Shown: positions 1-8,168, counted from the first letter of the stretch. The stretch is 33,881 nt of DNA from JBAXLO01 sp037134755 (GCA_037134755.1 JBAXLO010000020.1:1-33881); one strand, 5' to 3'. The notes: generated by a model from the letters alone, not told the origin. Program-made: numbers and translations.

Positions 1-30
1 GTGTAATAAAATAATATCAATAAAAATATC

Positions 31-57
31 CTGTCGGGTTTTCTTATCCTGACAGGT
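31..57. terminator. Hairpin, possible terminator of an upstream gene
   Basis: CCTGTC and GACAGG arms enclose a 15-nt interior that can extend the pairing (GG with CC). A short T-rich stretch follows. The gene it would serve lies outside the window, so the role is inferred only from shape and position. Confidence 0.4.
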
Positions 58-73
58 TTATATCAAACTAAAA

Positions 74-208
74 AGATTCCTCGCTTAGCTCGGAATGACA
101 AGTATTATATGTAGGAGAAGGAGAAAAGGGCGGCGAAGCCGCCCTTTTCTCACATAAAAACCAAAAACTAATGTCATTCCGAATGCAGCGCAGCGAAATG
201 AGGAATCT
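74..208. repeat. 135-bp inverted-repeat intergenic element with a central hairpin
   Basis: The left end reads AGATTCCTC then CGGAATGACA (74-82, 91-100). The right end is the reverse complement of the same two blocks (172-181 and 200-208), with a longer spacer in the right arm. At the centre is a perfect 14-bp hairpin with loop GAA (121-151, GGGCGGC core). The layout looks like a small non-autonomous or REP-type element. Repeats ending in GGAATGACA are, from memory, common between genes in Bacteroidota. It sits 20 bp upstream of the PAP2 gene, so it may also carry an RNA end or act in its leader. Confidence 0.6.
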
Positions 209-228
209 CAATAATAAATAATAAACCT

Positions 229-1062
229 ATGAGAATAGTATTTAGCTTCTTATTTATTCTAATGTTATCGATTAGCTATTCTCAATCGTCAATTCCTAAA
301 GATAGTTTAAAGAAAGAATTTGTAGGAAAAACGCTTTTAGATGACCAAATTCATATCTGGACCTCACCTTTCAGAATAAAAACAAAAGATCTTGCATATT
401 TATTGCCAATAGGCGTAATAACAGGGCTTACCATTAAATACGATGAAGACATTCACCGGAATGTGATGCAATTTAAGAACGATAATTCGTGGGTTAGTAA
501 AGTTAGTCCGCAACTAACACATTGTGGCGAATTACCTGTTGTGGGCGGTGTTACACTCTTGTTCTATGCAGGAGGATATCTTTTAAAAGATGATAAAGCG
601 ATGCAAACCGGAGCCCTCGCTGCGAATGCTTTAGTAGATGCAACTATAGTTGTAGAAGTTTTAAAAACGATTGCAGGTCGCCAAAGACCGCGAGTAGGAG
701 AGGCCAAAAATGTATGGAATTTTATACCCACATCATTAAAACAATTTACAGGAGAGAATCCAGATAAATATAATTCGTTTCCTTCGGGACATACCATCAC
801 TGCTTTCACGTTGGCAACAGTTATAGCTCAACAGTATAAAGAAACAATTTATGTTCCGATAATTGCATATACTATAGCTACCGGAGTAGGATTGTCGCGT
901 ACAACAGAGAATGCGCACTGGCTTTCGGATGTGATGATAGGAGCTGCATTAGGTTATGGAATAGGTAAATACGTAACTCAAAAACATAAGAAAACTAACT
1001 GGGTTATCTTCCCAACTTCCTGGAATAATAATTTAATGCTTACAGGTATTTATCGTCTTTAG
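229..1062 (+). CDS. PAP2-family phosphatase, exported
   Basis: Membrane-associated acid phosphatase of the PAP2 superfamily, which removes phosphate from lipid phosphates such as phosphatidic acid or undecaprenyl pyrophosphate; the substrate cannot be told from sequence. Residues 1-19 form a signal peptide. The three family motifs are intact: K146-x6-R153-P154, P185-S186-G187-H188, and S223-R224-x5-H230-x3-D234, with H188 and H230 as the expected catalytic pair. Hydrophobic segments surround the motifs (about residues 55-70, 103-118, 190-220, 235-248). At 277 aa the length is normal for periplasm-facing PAP2 proteins of Bacteroidota. The gene stands alone, after the inverted-repeat element. 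The start is the only ATG before the signal peptide. Confidence 0.9.
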   Translation: MRIVFSFLFILMLSISYSQSSIPKDSLKKEFVGKTLLDDQIHIWTSPFRIKTKDLAYLLPIGVITGLTIKYDEDIHRNVMQFKNDNSWVSKVSPQLTHCGELPVVGGVTLLFYAGGYLLKDDKAMQTGALAANALVDATIVVEVLKTIAGRQRPRVGEAKNVWNFIPTSLKQFTGENPDKYNSFPSGHTITAFTLATVIAQQYKETIYVPIIAYTIATGVGLSRTTENAHWLSDVMIGAALGYGIGKYVTQKHKKTNWVIFPTSWNNNLMLTGIYRL

Positions 1063-1201
1063 CCCATATTGCAGCTCAGGAGGGTTTGAAGTTTAAATTA
1101 GTTAATTAAGGTTTACAAGGGACTATTTTAAGTAATTTATCAGGAATACCATTTTATAACACACAGATAATAAGCATTAATACCATATCCGTTAATAGGA
1201 A

Positions 1202-1230
1202 TTTTTTCTAATGAAGATCATTAGAAAAAA
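1202..1230. terminator. Perfect 13-bp hairpin, bidirectional terminator-like
   Basis: TTTTTTCTAATGA and its exact reverse complement are separated by AGA. With A-tracts at one end and T-tracts at the other, it could end transcription in either direction. It lies 140 bp after the PAP2 stop and 88 bp before the transposase remnant, so it may end the PAP2 transcript or shield the insertion sequence from read-through. Confidence 0.5.
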
Positions 1231-1317
1231 GTGTTGATTATTTTTAGATATTAAATGCTTTAATACAGGTAAAAGTTTAGTTATTTTGCAAGATTTAATG
1301 TAATTTTTCTTATAAAA

Positions 1318-1677
1318 ATGAATCCTTTACCAATTGAATTTACAGACAAGAATATTGTTCCATGGGGAGGCATTGTGCTTTTTAGAGAGATGTTGAGTAG
1401 AATAAATTTTACATCAATATTAAATGAACTTGAATTACCTATTCATGGTTCTAACAGAGGATATTTACCTGAACAACTTATTACTAATTTCTTAGTAAGT
1501 GTGTGGAGCCTAATTCATAATTTAAATCATTAATAACATCAATAACAATCTGATGTTCCTCTCTACTAGAATGGAAGAAATTTAAAATCTATTAAATTTA
1601 TACTTTTACATAAGAAAAAGATTATTACAAGCTCGCGAAAAGCACATCTAAAAGACATATTGAAAAGTTTACACTAA
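1318..1677 (+). pseudogene. IS1380-type transposase remnant, internally deleted
   Basis: The first 62 codons (1318 to about 1503) read like the N-terminus of an IS1380-family DDE transposase: a PWGG block near residue 16, a GSNRGY-PEQLI block, and FLVSVW. The family similarity then stops and the frame ends at 1531-1533. After several in-frame stops, the same frame at about 1588-1677 gives a basic tail (KKKIITSSRKAHLKDILKS) that resembles the extreme C-terminus of such enzymes. A full transposase is about 400-450 aa, so roughly 300 codons including the catalytic core are missing. The element cannot move itself. The N-terminal assignment is fairly secure; the C-terminal piece is tentative. Confidence 0.6.
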
Positions 1678-1778
1678 ATACAGTCTAAACATGTAATTAG
1701 TATGTAATCTGTATGTAAAGATGGCTTATTTATTTTATAAATAATACAACTCTTTTATCAGAGGAAGAGAAAAAAGAG

Positions 1779-2009
1779 TATCCGAGACTTAGGAAGAGAC
1801 ATCGGAGACTTACTATATCGCATCGGAGGTTTACTGTGTGGCATCGGAGGTTTAGTGTTAGATATCCGAGCCTTACTTAGTCACATCGGAGGTTTACTAT
1901 TAGGCATCCGAGCCTTACTTTGTCGCATCGGAAAGAGAAAAAAGCCTTTTATTGCTCTCCGATGAGGCATCGGAAAGAGAAAAAAGGGTTTTATTGCTCT
2001 CCTATGAGG
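1779..2009. repeat. 21-bp degenerate tandem array 1 (7 units, then two 42-bp double units)
   Basis: Seven consecutive 21-bp units run from 1779 to 1925. Each begins (C/T)ATC(G/C)GAG followed by (G/A)(T/C)TTA and a variable tail. Two 42-bp units follow in register (1926-1967 and 1968-2009); they start CATCGGAAAGAGAAAAAAG and are identical except for three or four bases. One plus frame is open across the 21-bp units, giving a seven-residue IGGLLxx pattern, but it has no start codon, so I read the array as non-coding. It lies between the IS1380 remnant and the 3' end of the DUF721 gene. Confidence 0.85.
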
Positions 2010-2039
2010 CATAGGAGAGCAATAAAACCCTTTTTTCTC
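1977..2039. repeat. 30-bp perfect inverted repeat closing array 1
   Basis: The left arm (1977-2006) ends in GCTCTCCTATG and the right arm (2010-2039) begins CATAGGAGAGC. The arms are exact reverse complements over 30 bases with only AGG between them. The left arm is part of the second 42-bp unit, so the right arm is an inverted copy of array sequence. As RNA or single-stranded DNA it would form a very stable hairpin. It could end the minus-strand ispH-recF-DUF721 transcript, although the T-rich run is not at the expected place. Confidence 0.85.
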
Positions 2040-2183
2040 CTTCCCCGGTCTTTTTATCGGTTTCGGAAGACATTTAAAAACTCAATAAAATTGTATTCAA
2101 ACTAATTGTGAACTCTTTAATAATCTTAAATCATCAATTCTCCAATTCACCAAATCACTAAATCACCAATTCGCCAAATCATT

Positions 2184-2477
2184 TCACACAAACACTATAT
2201 CTGTAATAACATTAGCACCAGCATATTTATTAAGATTCTTAATTAAATTCTCTTTGGCATAGCTCAATTCGTTTCTTAATGCTGCCGAGTCAACTTTTAC
2301 ATATAGCGTTTTTCTTTTTACATTTAAATCCAGCGTATGCCTTTTAATCATTGAGCCAACCACAGTTTCCCACGAATTAATTAAGCGGGAAGCATTTACT
2401 TTATCTTTCATCCCGTAAGCATTTAGTAGTTGCTCAATAGCTTCTTTTAGTGTTAATTCGTTACTATATCTTCTCAT
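2184..2477 (-). CDS. DUF721 / DciA-like protein
   Basis: A 97-aa DUF721 protein. The N-terminal helical part has L-x-EAI-x-QLL followed by the W-x-x-VVG-x-x-I-x-x-HT block near residues 36-48. The C-terminal half has the alternating LYVKVDSAALRNEL strand and helix typical of the family. Some DUF721 proteins (DciA) help load the replicative helicase in bacteria without DnaC; that role is known for the family and not shown here. The gene begins 2 nt after recF ends, so it is translationally coupled. A DUF721 gene next to recF fits a role in DNA replication or repair. It is the last gene of the ispH-recF operon. Confidence 0.85.
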   Translation of the reverse strand: MRRYSNELTLKEAIEQLLNAYGMKDKVNASRLINSWETVVGSMIKRHTLDLNVKRKTLYVKVDSAALRNELSYAKENLIKNLNKYAGANVITDIVFV

Positions 2478-2479
2478 TA

Positions 2480-3592
2480 TTATTGTGTTATTTCTGTTGC
2501 AACTCCGGCATTTATAGTAAAAATCTTATGTGGAATATCTGCATTCTTAAATATCTTTGCAATCCTGTCGTGCTGCGTATCTGTAATAAAAACCTGTCCA
2601 AATTTATCGCTTCCCGCAAGATTTATTAATTGTTCAACCCTCGAATTATCAAGTTTATCGAAGATATCATCTAATAATAAGATTGGCTTAACCTTTTTAA
2701 TGTTTCTTGTAAACTCAAATTGAGCTAGTTTCATTGCCACAACAAATGATTTCTGTTGTCCTTGCGAACCAAATTTCTTAATAGGGAAACCGGAAATCTT
2801 AAGATCCAAATCATCTTTGTGAATGCCACAGGTAGTATATTGAAGCATACGGTCGCGCTTGAGATTGGCTGCAAAAAGATCGGATAAATTATTATTATTT
2901 AATTGAGATATATATTCAATAAATACCTTTTCTTTGCCACCCGAAATATATGCAAAGTATTCTTGAAACAAGGGTAAAAAATCTTCGAGAAACGACTTAC
3001 GTTTCTGATGAATATTAGCACCATGTTTACATAAATGCACATTCCACAACTCTAACGAACTCTCATCATAAGGAATTTTATCAGCAAACCGTTTTAAGAG
3101 AATATTTCTTTGCTCTAAAGCTTTGTTATAATTAATAAGATCATCAAGATAAATCCTGTCGAACTGCGAAATAAGCCCGTCAATATATTTACGTCTTAGT
3201 TCGCTTCCATCACTAATAAGATCTCTGTCGTAAGGCGATACCATAACCAATGGATACAGCCCGATATGATCGGCAAGTTTATCGTATTCCTTTTTATTAA
3301 TCTTAAATAGCTTTCGCTGATTTCGCTTTTGAATACAACTTATCATATCCACTTTATCTTCCTCTTTTTGATAATATCCATGAATGGCAAAGAAGTCCTC
3401 TTCGTGCCTTATGTTTTGAGAATCTATTGGATTAAAATAACTTTTGCAAAAAGACAGATAATAAATTGCATCCATCAGATTGGTTTTGCCTTCACCATTA
3501 TCACCAACAAAACAATTAATCTTTTCGGAGAATTCAAGATCAGTATCAGTATAGTTTTTGAAATTTGTAACAGTTAGCTTTTTAAGAAACAT
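2480..3592 (-). CDS. recF: DNA replication and repair protein RecF
   Basis: SMC-like ABC ATPase that binds single-strand gaps and helps load RecA through RecR/RecO. At 370 aa it is of normal length. It starts with the family signature LKKLTVTNFKNY. Walker A is G30-DNGEG-K36-T37, the ABC signature is KKFGSQGQQKSF near residue 275, and Walker B is PILLLDDIFDKLD near residue 308. It starts 3 nt after the ispH stop and ends 2 nt before the DUF721 start, so the three genes are one minus-strand transcription unit. The ATG is immediately followed by the conserved N-terminal strand, which fixes the start. Confidence 0.97.
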   Translation of the reverse strand: MFLKKLTVTNFKNYTDTDLEFSEKINCFVGDNGEGKTNLMDAIYYLSFCKSYFNPIDSQNIRHEEDFFAIHGYYQKEEDKVDMISCIQKRNQRKLFKINKKEYDKLADHIGLYPLVMVSPYDRDLISDGSELRRKYIDGLISQFDRIYLDDLINYNKALEQRNILLKRFADKIPYDESSLELWNVHLCKHGANIHQKRKSFLEDFLPLFQEYFAYISGGKEKVFIEYISQLNNNNLSDLFAANLKRDRMLQYTTCGIHKDDLDLKISGFPIKKFGSQGQQKSFVVAMKLAQFEFTRNIKKVKPILLLDDIFDKLDNSRVEQLINLAGSDKFGQVFITDTQHDRIAKIFKNADIPHKIFTINAGVATEITQ

Positions 3593-3595
3593 ACA

Positions 3596-4471
3596 TTATA
3601 TATTAGAGATAATAGCAGCAATTTCCTCCATCAGCCACTTAGGTGTGGAAGTAGCACCGCAAACACCAACATTATTTATACCTTTAAACCATTCAGGATT
3701 TATATCCTGAGGCTCGGAAACAAGGTAGGATCTTGGATTTACCGATTTGCACAGATCAAATAAATACATTCCATTAGAGCTCTTCTTTCCGCTTACAAAG
3801 ATAATAACTTCAAAGTTACCGGCGAATTCTTTTAATTCTTTTGTTCGATTTGAAACCTGTCGGCAGATAGTATCATTGGCAACAAAATCAAAATCAGCAT
3901 CAGGATTCTTTTCTATTAGTCTGTTTTTAATTAGTTCAACAACCCTAGCCAAGCCATCTATACTCTTAGTAGTCTGCGAATACAAACGAATAGGACGATT
4001 AAAATCAACTTTGTTTAAATCTTCATCTTTATCAATAACAATTGCATTATTATCTGTTTGTCCAAGCAATCCATTTACCTCAGCATGACCCGTTTTCCCA
4101 TATATTAATACTTGTCCATCTATCATTTTCATCTCATCATAGCTATTCTTGATCCTTTTCTGTAATTTAAGAACTATAGGACAAGAAGCATCTATAAGAG
4201 TAATATTATTTTCGGTAGCAATACGATAGGTTTCGGGAGGTTCGCCATGAGCGCGAATCAAAACTTTACAATCATGTAATTGCTTGAACTTATCATGTGT
4301 AATAACTTCAAGTCCTTTATTGGTAAGACGTTTTACTTCCATCCCATTATGAACAATATCACCTAAACAATACAAATGCGGATTGTCATTTAACTCCCTT
4401 TCGGCAATATCAATTGCATTAATCACACCAAAACAAAAACCGGAAACCTTATCTATCGTAACATTCATCAA
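3596..4471 (-). CDS. ispH: 4-hydroxy-3-methylbut-2-enyl diphosphate reductase IspH
   Basis: Last step of the MEP isoprenoid pathway: reduction of HMBPP to IPP and DMAPP on a [4Fe-4S] cluster in the cytoplasm. The three cluster cysteines are C13 (SGFCFGV), C97 (DASCP) and C203 (NDTICRQVSNR). The substrate-binding H41, H75 (RAHGEPP) and H129 with E131 (TGHAEVNG) and the C-terminal GATSTPKWL block are all present. At 291 aa it is the usual short bacterial form. It is first in the ispH-recF-DUF721 unit. The ORF begins with two ATG codons in a row and the exact one used cannot be decided. Confidence 0.97.
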   Translation of the reverse strand: MMNVTIDKVSGFCFGVINAIDIAERELNDNPHLYCLGDIVHNGMEVKRLTNKGLEVITHDKFKQLHDCKVLIRAHGEPPETYRIATENNITLIDASCPIVLKLQKRIKNSYDEMKMIDGQVLIYGKTGHAEVNGLLGQTDNNAIVIDKDEDLNKVDFNRPIRLYSQTTKSIDGLARVVELIKNRLIEKNPDADFDFVANDTICRQVSNRTKELKEFAGNFEVIIFVSGKKSSNGMYLFDLCKSVNPRSYLVSEPQDINPEWFKGINNVGVCGATSTPKWLMEEIAAIISNI

Positions 4472-4531
4472 AACCTATACTATATTATATATGTAAGCAC
4501 TTATTAAAACAATTGAAACCATTTAGCAATC

Positions 4532-4987
4532 TTAAAAAACATCTCTTATGAAATGTTCTTTATTATTAAAGCTAAACATATCGCCTGTTTTCAATCCTTT
4601 AATACTTTGGAAGAAAGGAACTTTTATTGAGATAGGATAATAAACATCTTCACCAACATGAATTTTAGTCATACTAATAGCTACAAATAGTTTTTGATCA
4701 TCAGTAATAACAACCGAACCAAAACTAACATCATTATTTATTTTATTTGGATCTATTCTTTTTAAAACAGCAAGCTCAGCCATAGCATTATCTAACTGTT
4801 GACCATACATATCACGCTTACGCAACAATTGCATTCTATACGAATCATACCTATCCTTAGGTTGTCCATAATCATTTGCACTTTCTTGTGTTTCGGCCAT
4901 TTGTGACTTCAGACTCTCGATTATACTATTAATATTAGTATAACAATCGTCAATTAATCGTTTTTTAATCTCTTGCTTTTCCATCAT
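4532..4987 (-). CDS. GreA/GreB-like coiled-coil protein
   Basis: A 151-aa protein of GreA-like build. It has an N-terminal helical, probably coiled-coil half (residues 1-75, with QMAETQESANDYGQPKDRYD) and a C-terminal beta-rich half that starts VSFGSVVITDDQKLFVAIS, like the GreA C-terminal domain. Related Bacteroidota proteins are often mislabelled 3-oxoacyl-ACP synthase; nothing here resembles a thiolase fold or carries its catalytic residues. Binding to RNA polymerase is a guess from architecture. It is divergent from guaD across a 73-bp gap and lies 60 bp upstream of ispH on the same strand, so it could be co-transcribed with ispH. Confidence 0.7.
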   Translation of the reverse strand: MMEKQEIKKRLIDDCYTNINSIIESLKSQMAETQESANDYGQPKDRYDSYRMQLLRKRDMYGQQLDNAMAELAVLKRIDPNKINNDVSFGSVVITDDQKLFVAISMTKIHVGEDVYYPISIKVPFFQSIKGLKTGDMFSFNNKEHFIRDVF

Positions 4988-5060
4988 TTTCTATTGTAAA
5001 TGGATATTTTATTGTAATTTTACAGAGTTATTAAATTGTCAACAAATATACGAAATAAAA

Positions 5061-5537
5061 ATGGATAATGCGAAAAAACTTTTAATGGATGAAGCAATTA
5101 AATTAGCCGATAATAATCTTAACAGCACTATTAACGGTCCTTTTGGTGCTATAATTGTCAAAAATAATATAATTGTAGGACGTGGAGCTAATAGCGTTGC
5201 TTCAACTAATGACCCTACTGCACACGCCGAAGTTAATGCAATTAGAGATGCTTGTAAAAATTTAAATACTTTTGATCTTGAGTCCTGCGATATATATACT
5301 AGTTGCGAGCCTTGTCCCATGTGTTTGGGGGCTATTTACTGGGCACATATAAAGAATATTTATTATGCTTGTCATAAAAAAGATGCTGCCGAAGCAGGTT
5401 TTGATGATGCTTTTATTTATAATGAATTTGATTTAGCTATTGATAAAAGAAGTATACCGGCTACACAAATTAATCAGGAAGATGCAAAAAAAATATTTGT
5501 CAAGTGGATTGATAAGCAGGATAAAATCTGTTATTGA
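5061..5537 (+). CDS. guaD: Guanine deaminase, cytidine-deaminase fold
   Basis: Zinc deaminase converting guanine to xanthine. The zinc ligands H55 (HAE, with catalytic E57), C85 and C88 (SCEPCPMC) are intact. The region NGPFGAIIVK, TNDPTAHAEVNAIRDAC and DAAEAGFDDAFIY match the Bacillus-type guanine deaminase more closely than the tRNA deaminase TadA. At 158 aa it is of normal length. It is divergently arranged from the GreA-like gene. The ATG at 5061 is followed directly by the family's first helix. A general nucleoside deaminase is the alternative. Confidence 0.88.
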   Translation: MDNAKKLLMDEAIKLADNNLNSTINGPFGAIIVKNNIIVGRGANSVASTNDPTAHAEVNAIRDACKNLNTFDLESCDIYTSCEPCPMCLGAIYWAHIKNIYYACHKKDAAEAGFDDAFIYNEFDLAIDKRSIPATQINQEDAKKIFVKWIDKQDKICY

Positions 5538-5676
5538 ATGTGATTACCATTAATGATGAAGGTTTCTTTAAAGTGATCCCAATAGAAATCGGAGTTTTAA
5601 ATAAAGTTTCATCACTTAATACAATTAAACATCTTGTTTTAACGTTAAGTATAGATTCAATAAAACAATAAAAACA

Positions 5677-5835
5677 TTGAGAAATTTATTAATAATATTA
5701 CTGGTATTCATATTCATTTCGTGTACAAGCGGAAGAAGTTATCATGGCGTAAACCATAGCAAACATACCGTACGTGGAGGCGCAGGTAACACCGGACTGG
5801 ATGTAAAAAAGTCATGCTCCAAGACTACTGATTAA
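5677..5835 (+). CDS. Small lipoprotein with TTG start
   Basis: A 52-codon frame reads TTG, then LLIILLVFIFISC: a hydrophobic helix ending in a lipobox-like IS-C (cysteine at position 16). The mature part is short and polar, with RGGAGNTG and one further cysteine. There is no ATG, so TTG is the likely start. The hydrophobic core plus cysteine is the classic lipoprotein pattern, and the frame ends just before a hairpin at 5840-5873. I do not recognise a family. It lies 139 bp after guaD on the same strand. Confidence 0.55.
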   Translation: MRNLLIILLVFIFISCTSGRSYHGVNHSKHTVRGGAGNTGLDVKKSCSKTTD

Positions 5836-5839
5836 AAAA

Positions 5840-5873
5840 ATAAGGCTTACTATTGTAAAATAATAAGCCTTAT
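5840..5873. terminator. Bidirectional terminator between the small lipoprotein and tRNA-Arg
   Basis: ATAAGGCTTA (5840-5849) and TAAGCCTTAT (5864-5873) are perfect 10-bp arms. On the minus strand the stem is followed by a run of T residues (complement of 5833-5839), which is a good terminator for the tRNA-Arg transcript. On the plus strand it directly follows the lipoprotein stop. Confidence 0.75.
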
Positions 5874-5876
5874 AAG

Positions 5877-5948
5877 TGATCCCGCTAAGAATCGAACTTA
5901 GATCTGAAGTTTAGGAAACTTCCATTCTATCCGTTGAACTACGGGACC
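5877..5948 (-). tRNA. tRNA-Arg (anticodon CCT)
   Basis: On the minus strand the gene begins GGTCCCG and ends CGGGATC plus discriminator A, giving a seven-pair acceptor stem with one G-T wobble. The anticodon stem GAAGT/ACTTC closes the loop TTCCTAA, so the anticodon is CCT, which reads AGG. The T arm contains GTTCGATTC. CCA is not encoded. A terminator follows and a -7 element precedes. Confidence 0.93.
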
Positions 5949-5967
5949 AATCTCTTAATAAGAGGCT

Positions 5968-5976
5968 GCAAAGATA
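5968..5976 (-). promoter_or_regulatory. -7 promoter element for tRNA-Arg
   Basis: Minus-strand TATCTTTGC, an exact match to the Bacteroidetes -7 consensus TAnnTTTG. It is 20 bp upstream of the tRNA 5' end and just after the metG stop. No clear -33 TTTG was found. Confidence 0.6.
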
Positions 5977-5982
5977 CAAAAA

Positions 5983-8028
5983 TTATTTAACTTCGCTGCC
6001 ATTGTTTATAGTATCCGTTGGAGCTACAAAGCATAACTTGCCGTCATAGTTCTCAGCCATAAGTATCATGCCTTGTGAAGTAATTCCTTTTAAATCTTTT
6101 GGAGCTAAGTTAACTAGTATGCTAACCTTTTGCCCGATTATGTTTTCTGGTTCGTAATACTCGGCAATACCCGAAACTACGGTGCGTTTATCAATACCTG
6201 TATCAATTGTAAGTTTCAAAAGCTTCTTTGTCTTCGGAACTTTAACAGCATCTATAATGGTACCTGTACGAATATCTATCTTAGCAAAGTCATCGTATTC
6301 TATATTAGCTTTAGCAGGTTTAGCCTCCACATTAGCTTCTTCGTTAGCCTTTTTAGTATCCAATAGTTTCTGCACTTGTTTGTCGATATCAACGTCCTCA
6401 ATTCTCTGGAAAAGGAAATCAACAGCACCCAATTGGTGTCCTTCCTTTACTAAATCAATACTGCCTGCCTTATCCCATTTCTCTAAAGTAATATTAAGCA
6501 TCTTGCTTAACTTATCAGCAGTAAAAGGAAGGAAAGGCTCGCAAACGATACTTAAATTAGCACATATCTGTAAAGAAATATTAAGAACAGTCTTCACCCT
6601 TTCAGGATCCGTTTTAATCTGTTTCCATGGTTCGTTTTCGGTAAGATATTTATTACCTAAGCGTGCAAGATTCATCATCTCATTAATAGCTTCGCGAAAG
6701 CGATAACTTTCAATACTAGCAGCAATACTTGCAGGGAAATTCTTTATATCTTCTAAAACTGTTTTATCAGCATCATTAACAGCACCCAAAGCAGGAACAA
6801 TTCCTTCATAATATTTAGAAGTCAATACCAAAGTACGGTTCACAAAGTTGCCGAAGATAGCAAGCAATTCATTATTATTCTTTGCCTGATAATCTTTCCA
6901 GGTGAAGTCGTTATCCTTAGTTTCAGGAGCATTAGCGCAAAGCACATATCTTAATTCATCTTGTTTATTTGGGAATTCTTCCAAATATTCATGCAACCAT
7001 ACAGCCCAGTTACGAGAGGTAGAAATCTTATCACCTTCTAAATTCATAAACTCATTAGCAGGAACATTATCTGGAAGAATATAAGAACCTTCTGCCTTCA
7101 ACATTGCAGGGAAAATAATACAATGGAATACGATATTATCTTTACCAATAAAATGAACAAGCTTCGTTTCTTTATCTTTCCAATATAATTCCCATTCAGG
7201 AGTTAATTCTTTAGTTGCAGAAATATAACCAATAGGAGCATCAAACCATACATAAAGAACTTTACCTTCGCCACCTTCAATATCAGCTGGAAGTTTTACA
7301 CCCCAATCTAAATCTCTGGTAACTGCACGAGCTTGCAACCCCTGATCTATCCACGATTTACATTGTCCATAAACATTCGTTTTCCAATCATCCTTATGAC
7401 TTACAAGTATCCATTCTCTAAGGAAGTTTTCATAACGTTCTAAAGGAAGAAACCAATGTTTAGTTTCTTTCATCACCGGTTGGTTACCACTTATTGCCGA
7501 ACGTGGATTAATAAGATCTGTAGCATTTAATGTAGTGCCACATTTCTCGCACTGATCACCATAAGCTTTTTCATTACTGCAATGAGGACAGGTTCCGGTA
7601 ATATATCTATCAGCTAAAAATTGTTTGTTTTCTTCATCATAATATTGAAAAGAAGTCTTCTCAACAAAATCATTCTTATCATAAAGAGTTTGGAAGAACT
7701 CAGTAGCTGTTTCGTGATGAACTTTATTAGAAGTGCGTGAATAAATATCAAAGGAAACACCAAAATCAACGAAAGATTTCTTTATGATGCCATGATATTT
7801 ATCAACGATCTCCTGAGGAGTAACCCCAAGCTGACGAGCCTTAATAGTAATAGGAACACCATGTTCGTCGGAACCACCTATAAATAAAACATCCTTACCG
7901 ATAGAACGTAAATAACGCACATAAATATCAGCAGGAACATAAACACCAGCCAGATGACCTATATGAATTGGGCCGTTAGCGTAAGGCAAAGCCGAAGTAA
8001 TTGTATATCTCTTAAAATTATTGTTCAT
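5983..8028 (-). CDS. metG: Methionyl-tRNA synthetase with C-terminal tRNA-binding domain
   Basis: Charges tRNA-Met and tRNA-fMet with methionine. The class I HIGH motif is in YANGPIHIGHLAG near residue 15. A zinc-knuckle insertion with CPHC and CEKC pairs lies near residues 145-165. The second signature is GDKISTSRNW, a KISTS variant of KMSKS that is common in this MetRS type. The C-terminal 110 residues, beginning YDDFAKIDIRTGTI, form the EMAP/Trbp111-like tRNA-binding fold and end with a NGSEVK tail. At 681 aa it is full length. It has its own promoter at 8107-8115 and the tRNA-Arg gene lies downstream. Confidence 0.97.
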   Translation of the reverse strand: MNNNFKRYTITSALPYANGPIHIGHLAGVYVPADIYVRYLRSIGKDVLFIGGSDEHGVPITIKARQLGVTPQEIVDKYHGIIKKSFVDFGVSFDIYSRTSNKVHHETATEFFQTLYDKNDFVEKTSFQYYDEENKQFLADRYITGTCPHCSNEKAYGDQCEKCGTTLNATDLINPRSAISGNQPVMKETKHWFLPLERYENFLREWILVSHKDDWKTNVYGQCKSWIDQGLQARAVTRDLDWGVKLPADIEGGEGKVLYVWFDAPIGYISATKELTPEWELYWKDKETKLVHFIGKDNIVFHCIIFPAMLKAEGSYILPDNVPANEFMNLEGDKISTSRNWAVWLHEYLEEFPNKQDELRYVLCANAPETKDNDFTWKDYQAKNNNELLAIFGNFVNRTLVLTSKYYEGIVPALGAVNDADKTVLEDIKNFPASIAASIESYRFREAINEMMNLARLGNKYLTENEPWKQIKTDPERVKTVLNISLQICANLSIVCEPFLPFTADKLSKMLNITLEKWDKAGSIDLVKEGHQLGAVDFLFQRIEDVDIDKQVQKLLDTKKANEEANVEAKPAKANIEYDDFAKIDIRTGTIIDAVKVPKTKKLLKLTIDTGIDKRTVVSGIAEYYEPENIIGQKVSILVNLAPKDLKGITSQGMILMAENYDGKLCFVAPTDTINNGSEVK

Positions 8029-8106
8029 AACGTTGTGTAAACTTTTAACATTCTTTTAGTAAAACATGTCTAAATAATGAGTATTTTAGCTAACTCAAAT
8101 TAGGGT

Positions 8107-8115
8107 GCAAAGATA
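8107..8115 (-). promoter_or_regulatory. -7 promoter element for metG
   Basis: Minus-strand TATCTTTGC lies 79 bp upstream of the metG start, in the gap between metG and the divergent serine hydrolase gene. It is an exact TAnnTTTG match. The -33 region (TTTTAG) is poor. Confidence 0.6.
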
Positions 8116-8168
8116 CATAATTTTCAGGAGTAACTAAAACGTATTATTAAACTATTAATCAAGTAGGG

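Noticed and set aside
1920..2105. 61-codon ORF rich in HRKEKK
   Set aside because: It lies entirely on the 42-bp repeats and hairpin, and its sequence is only the repeat translated.
4532..4987. 3-oxoacyl-ACP synthase
   Set aside because: A name often given to this family, but the protein is short, coiled-coil and GreA-like, with no thiolase motifs.
5540..5671. 43-codon GTG frame directly after guaD
   Set aside because: No recognisable domain or signal, and only a GTG start; it could be a vestige, but I cannot support it.
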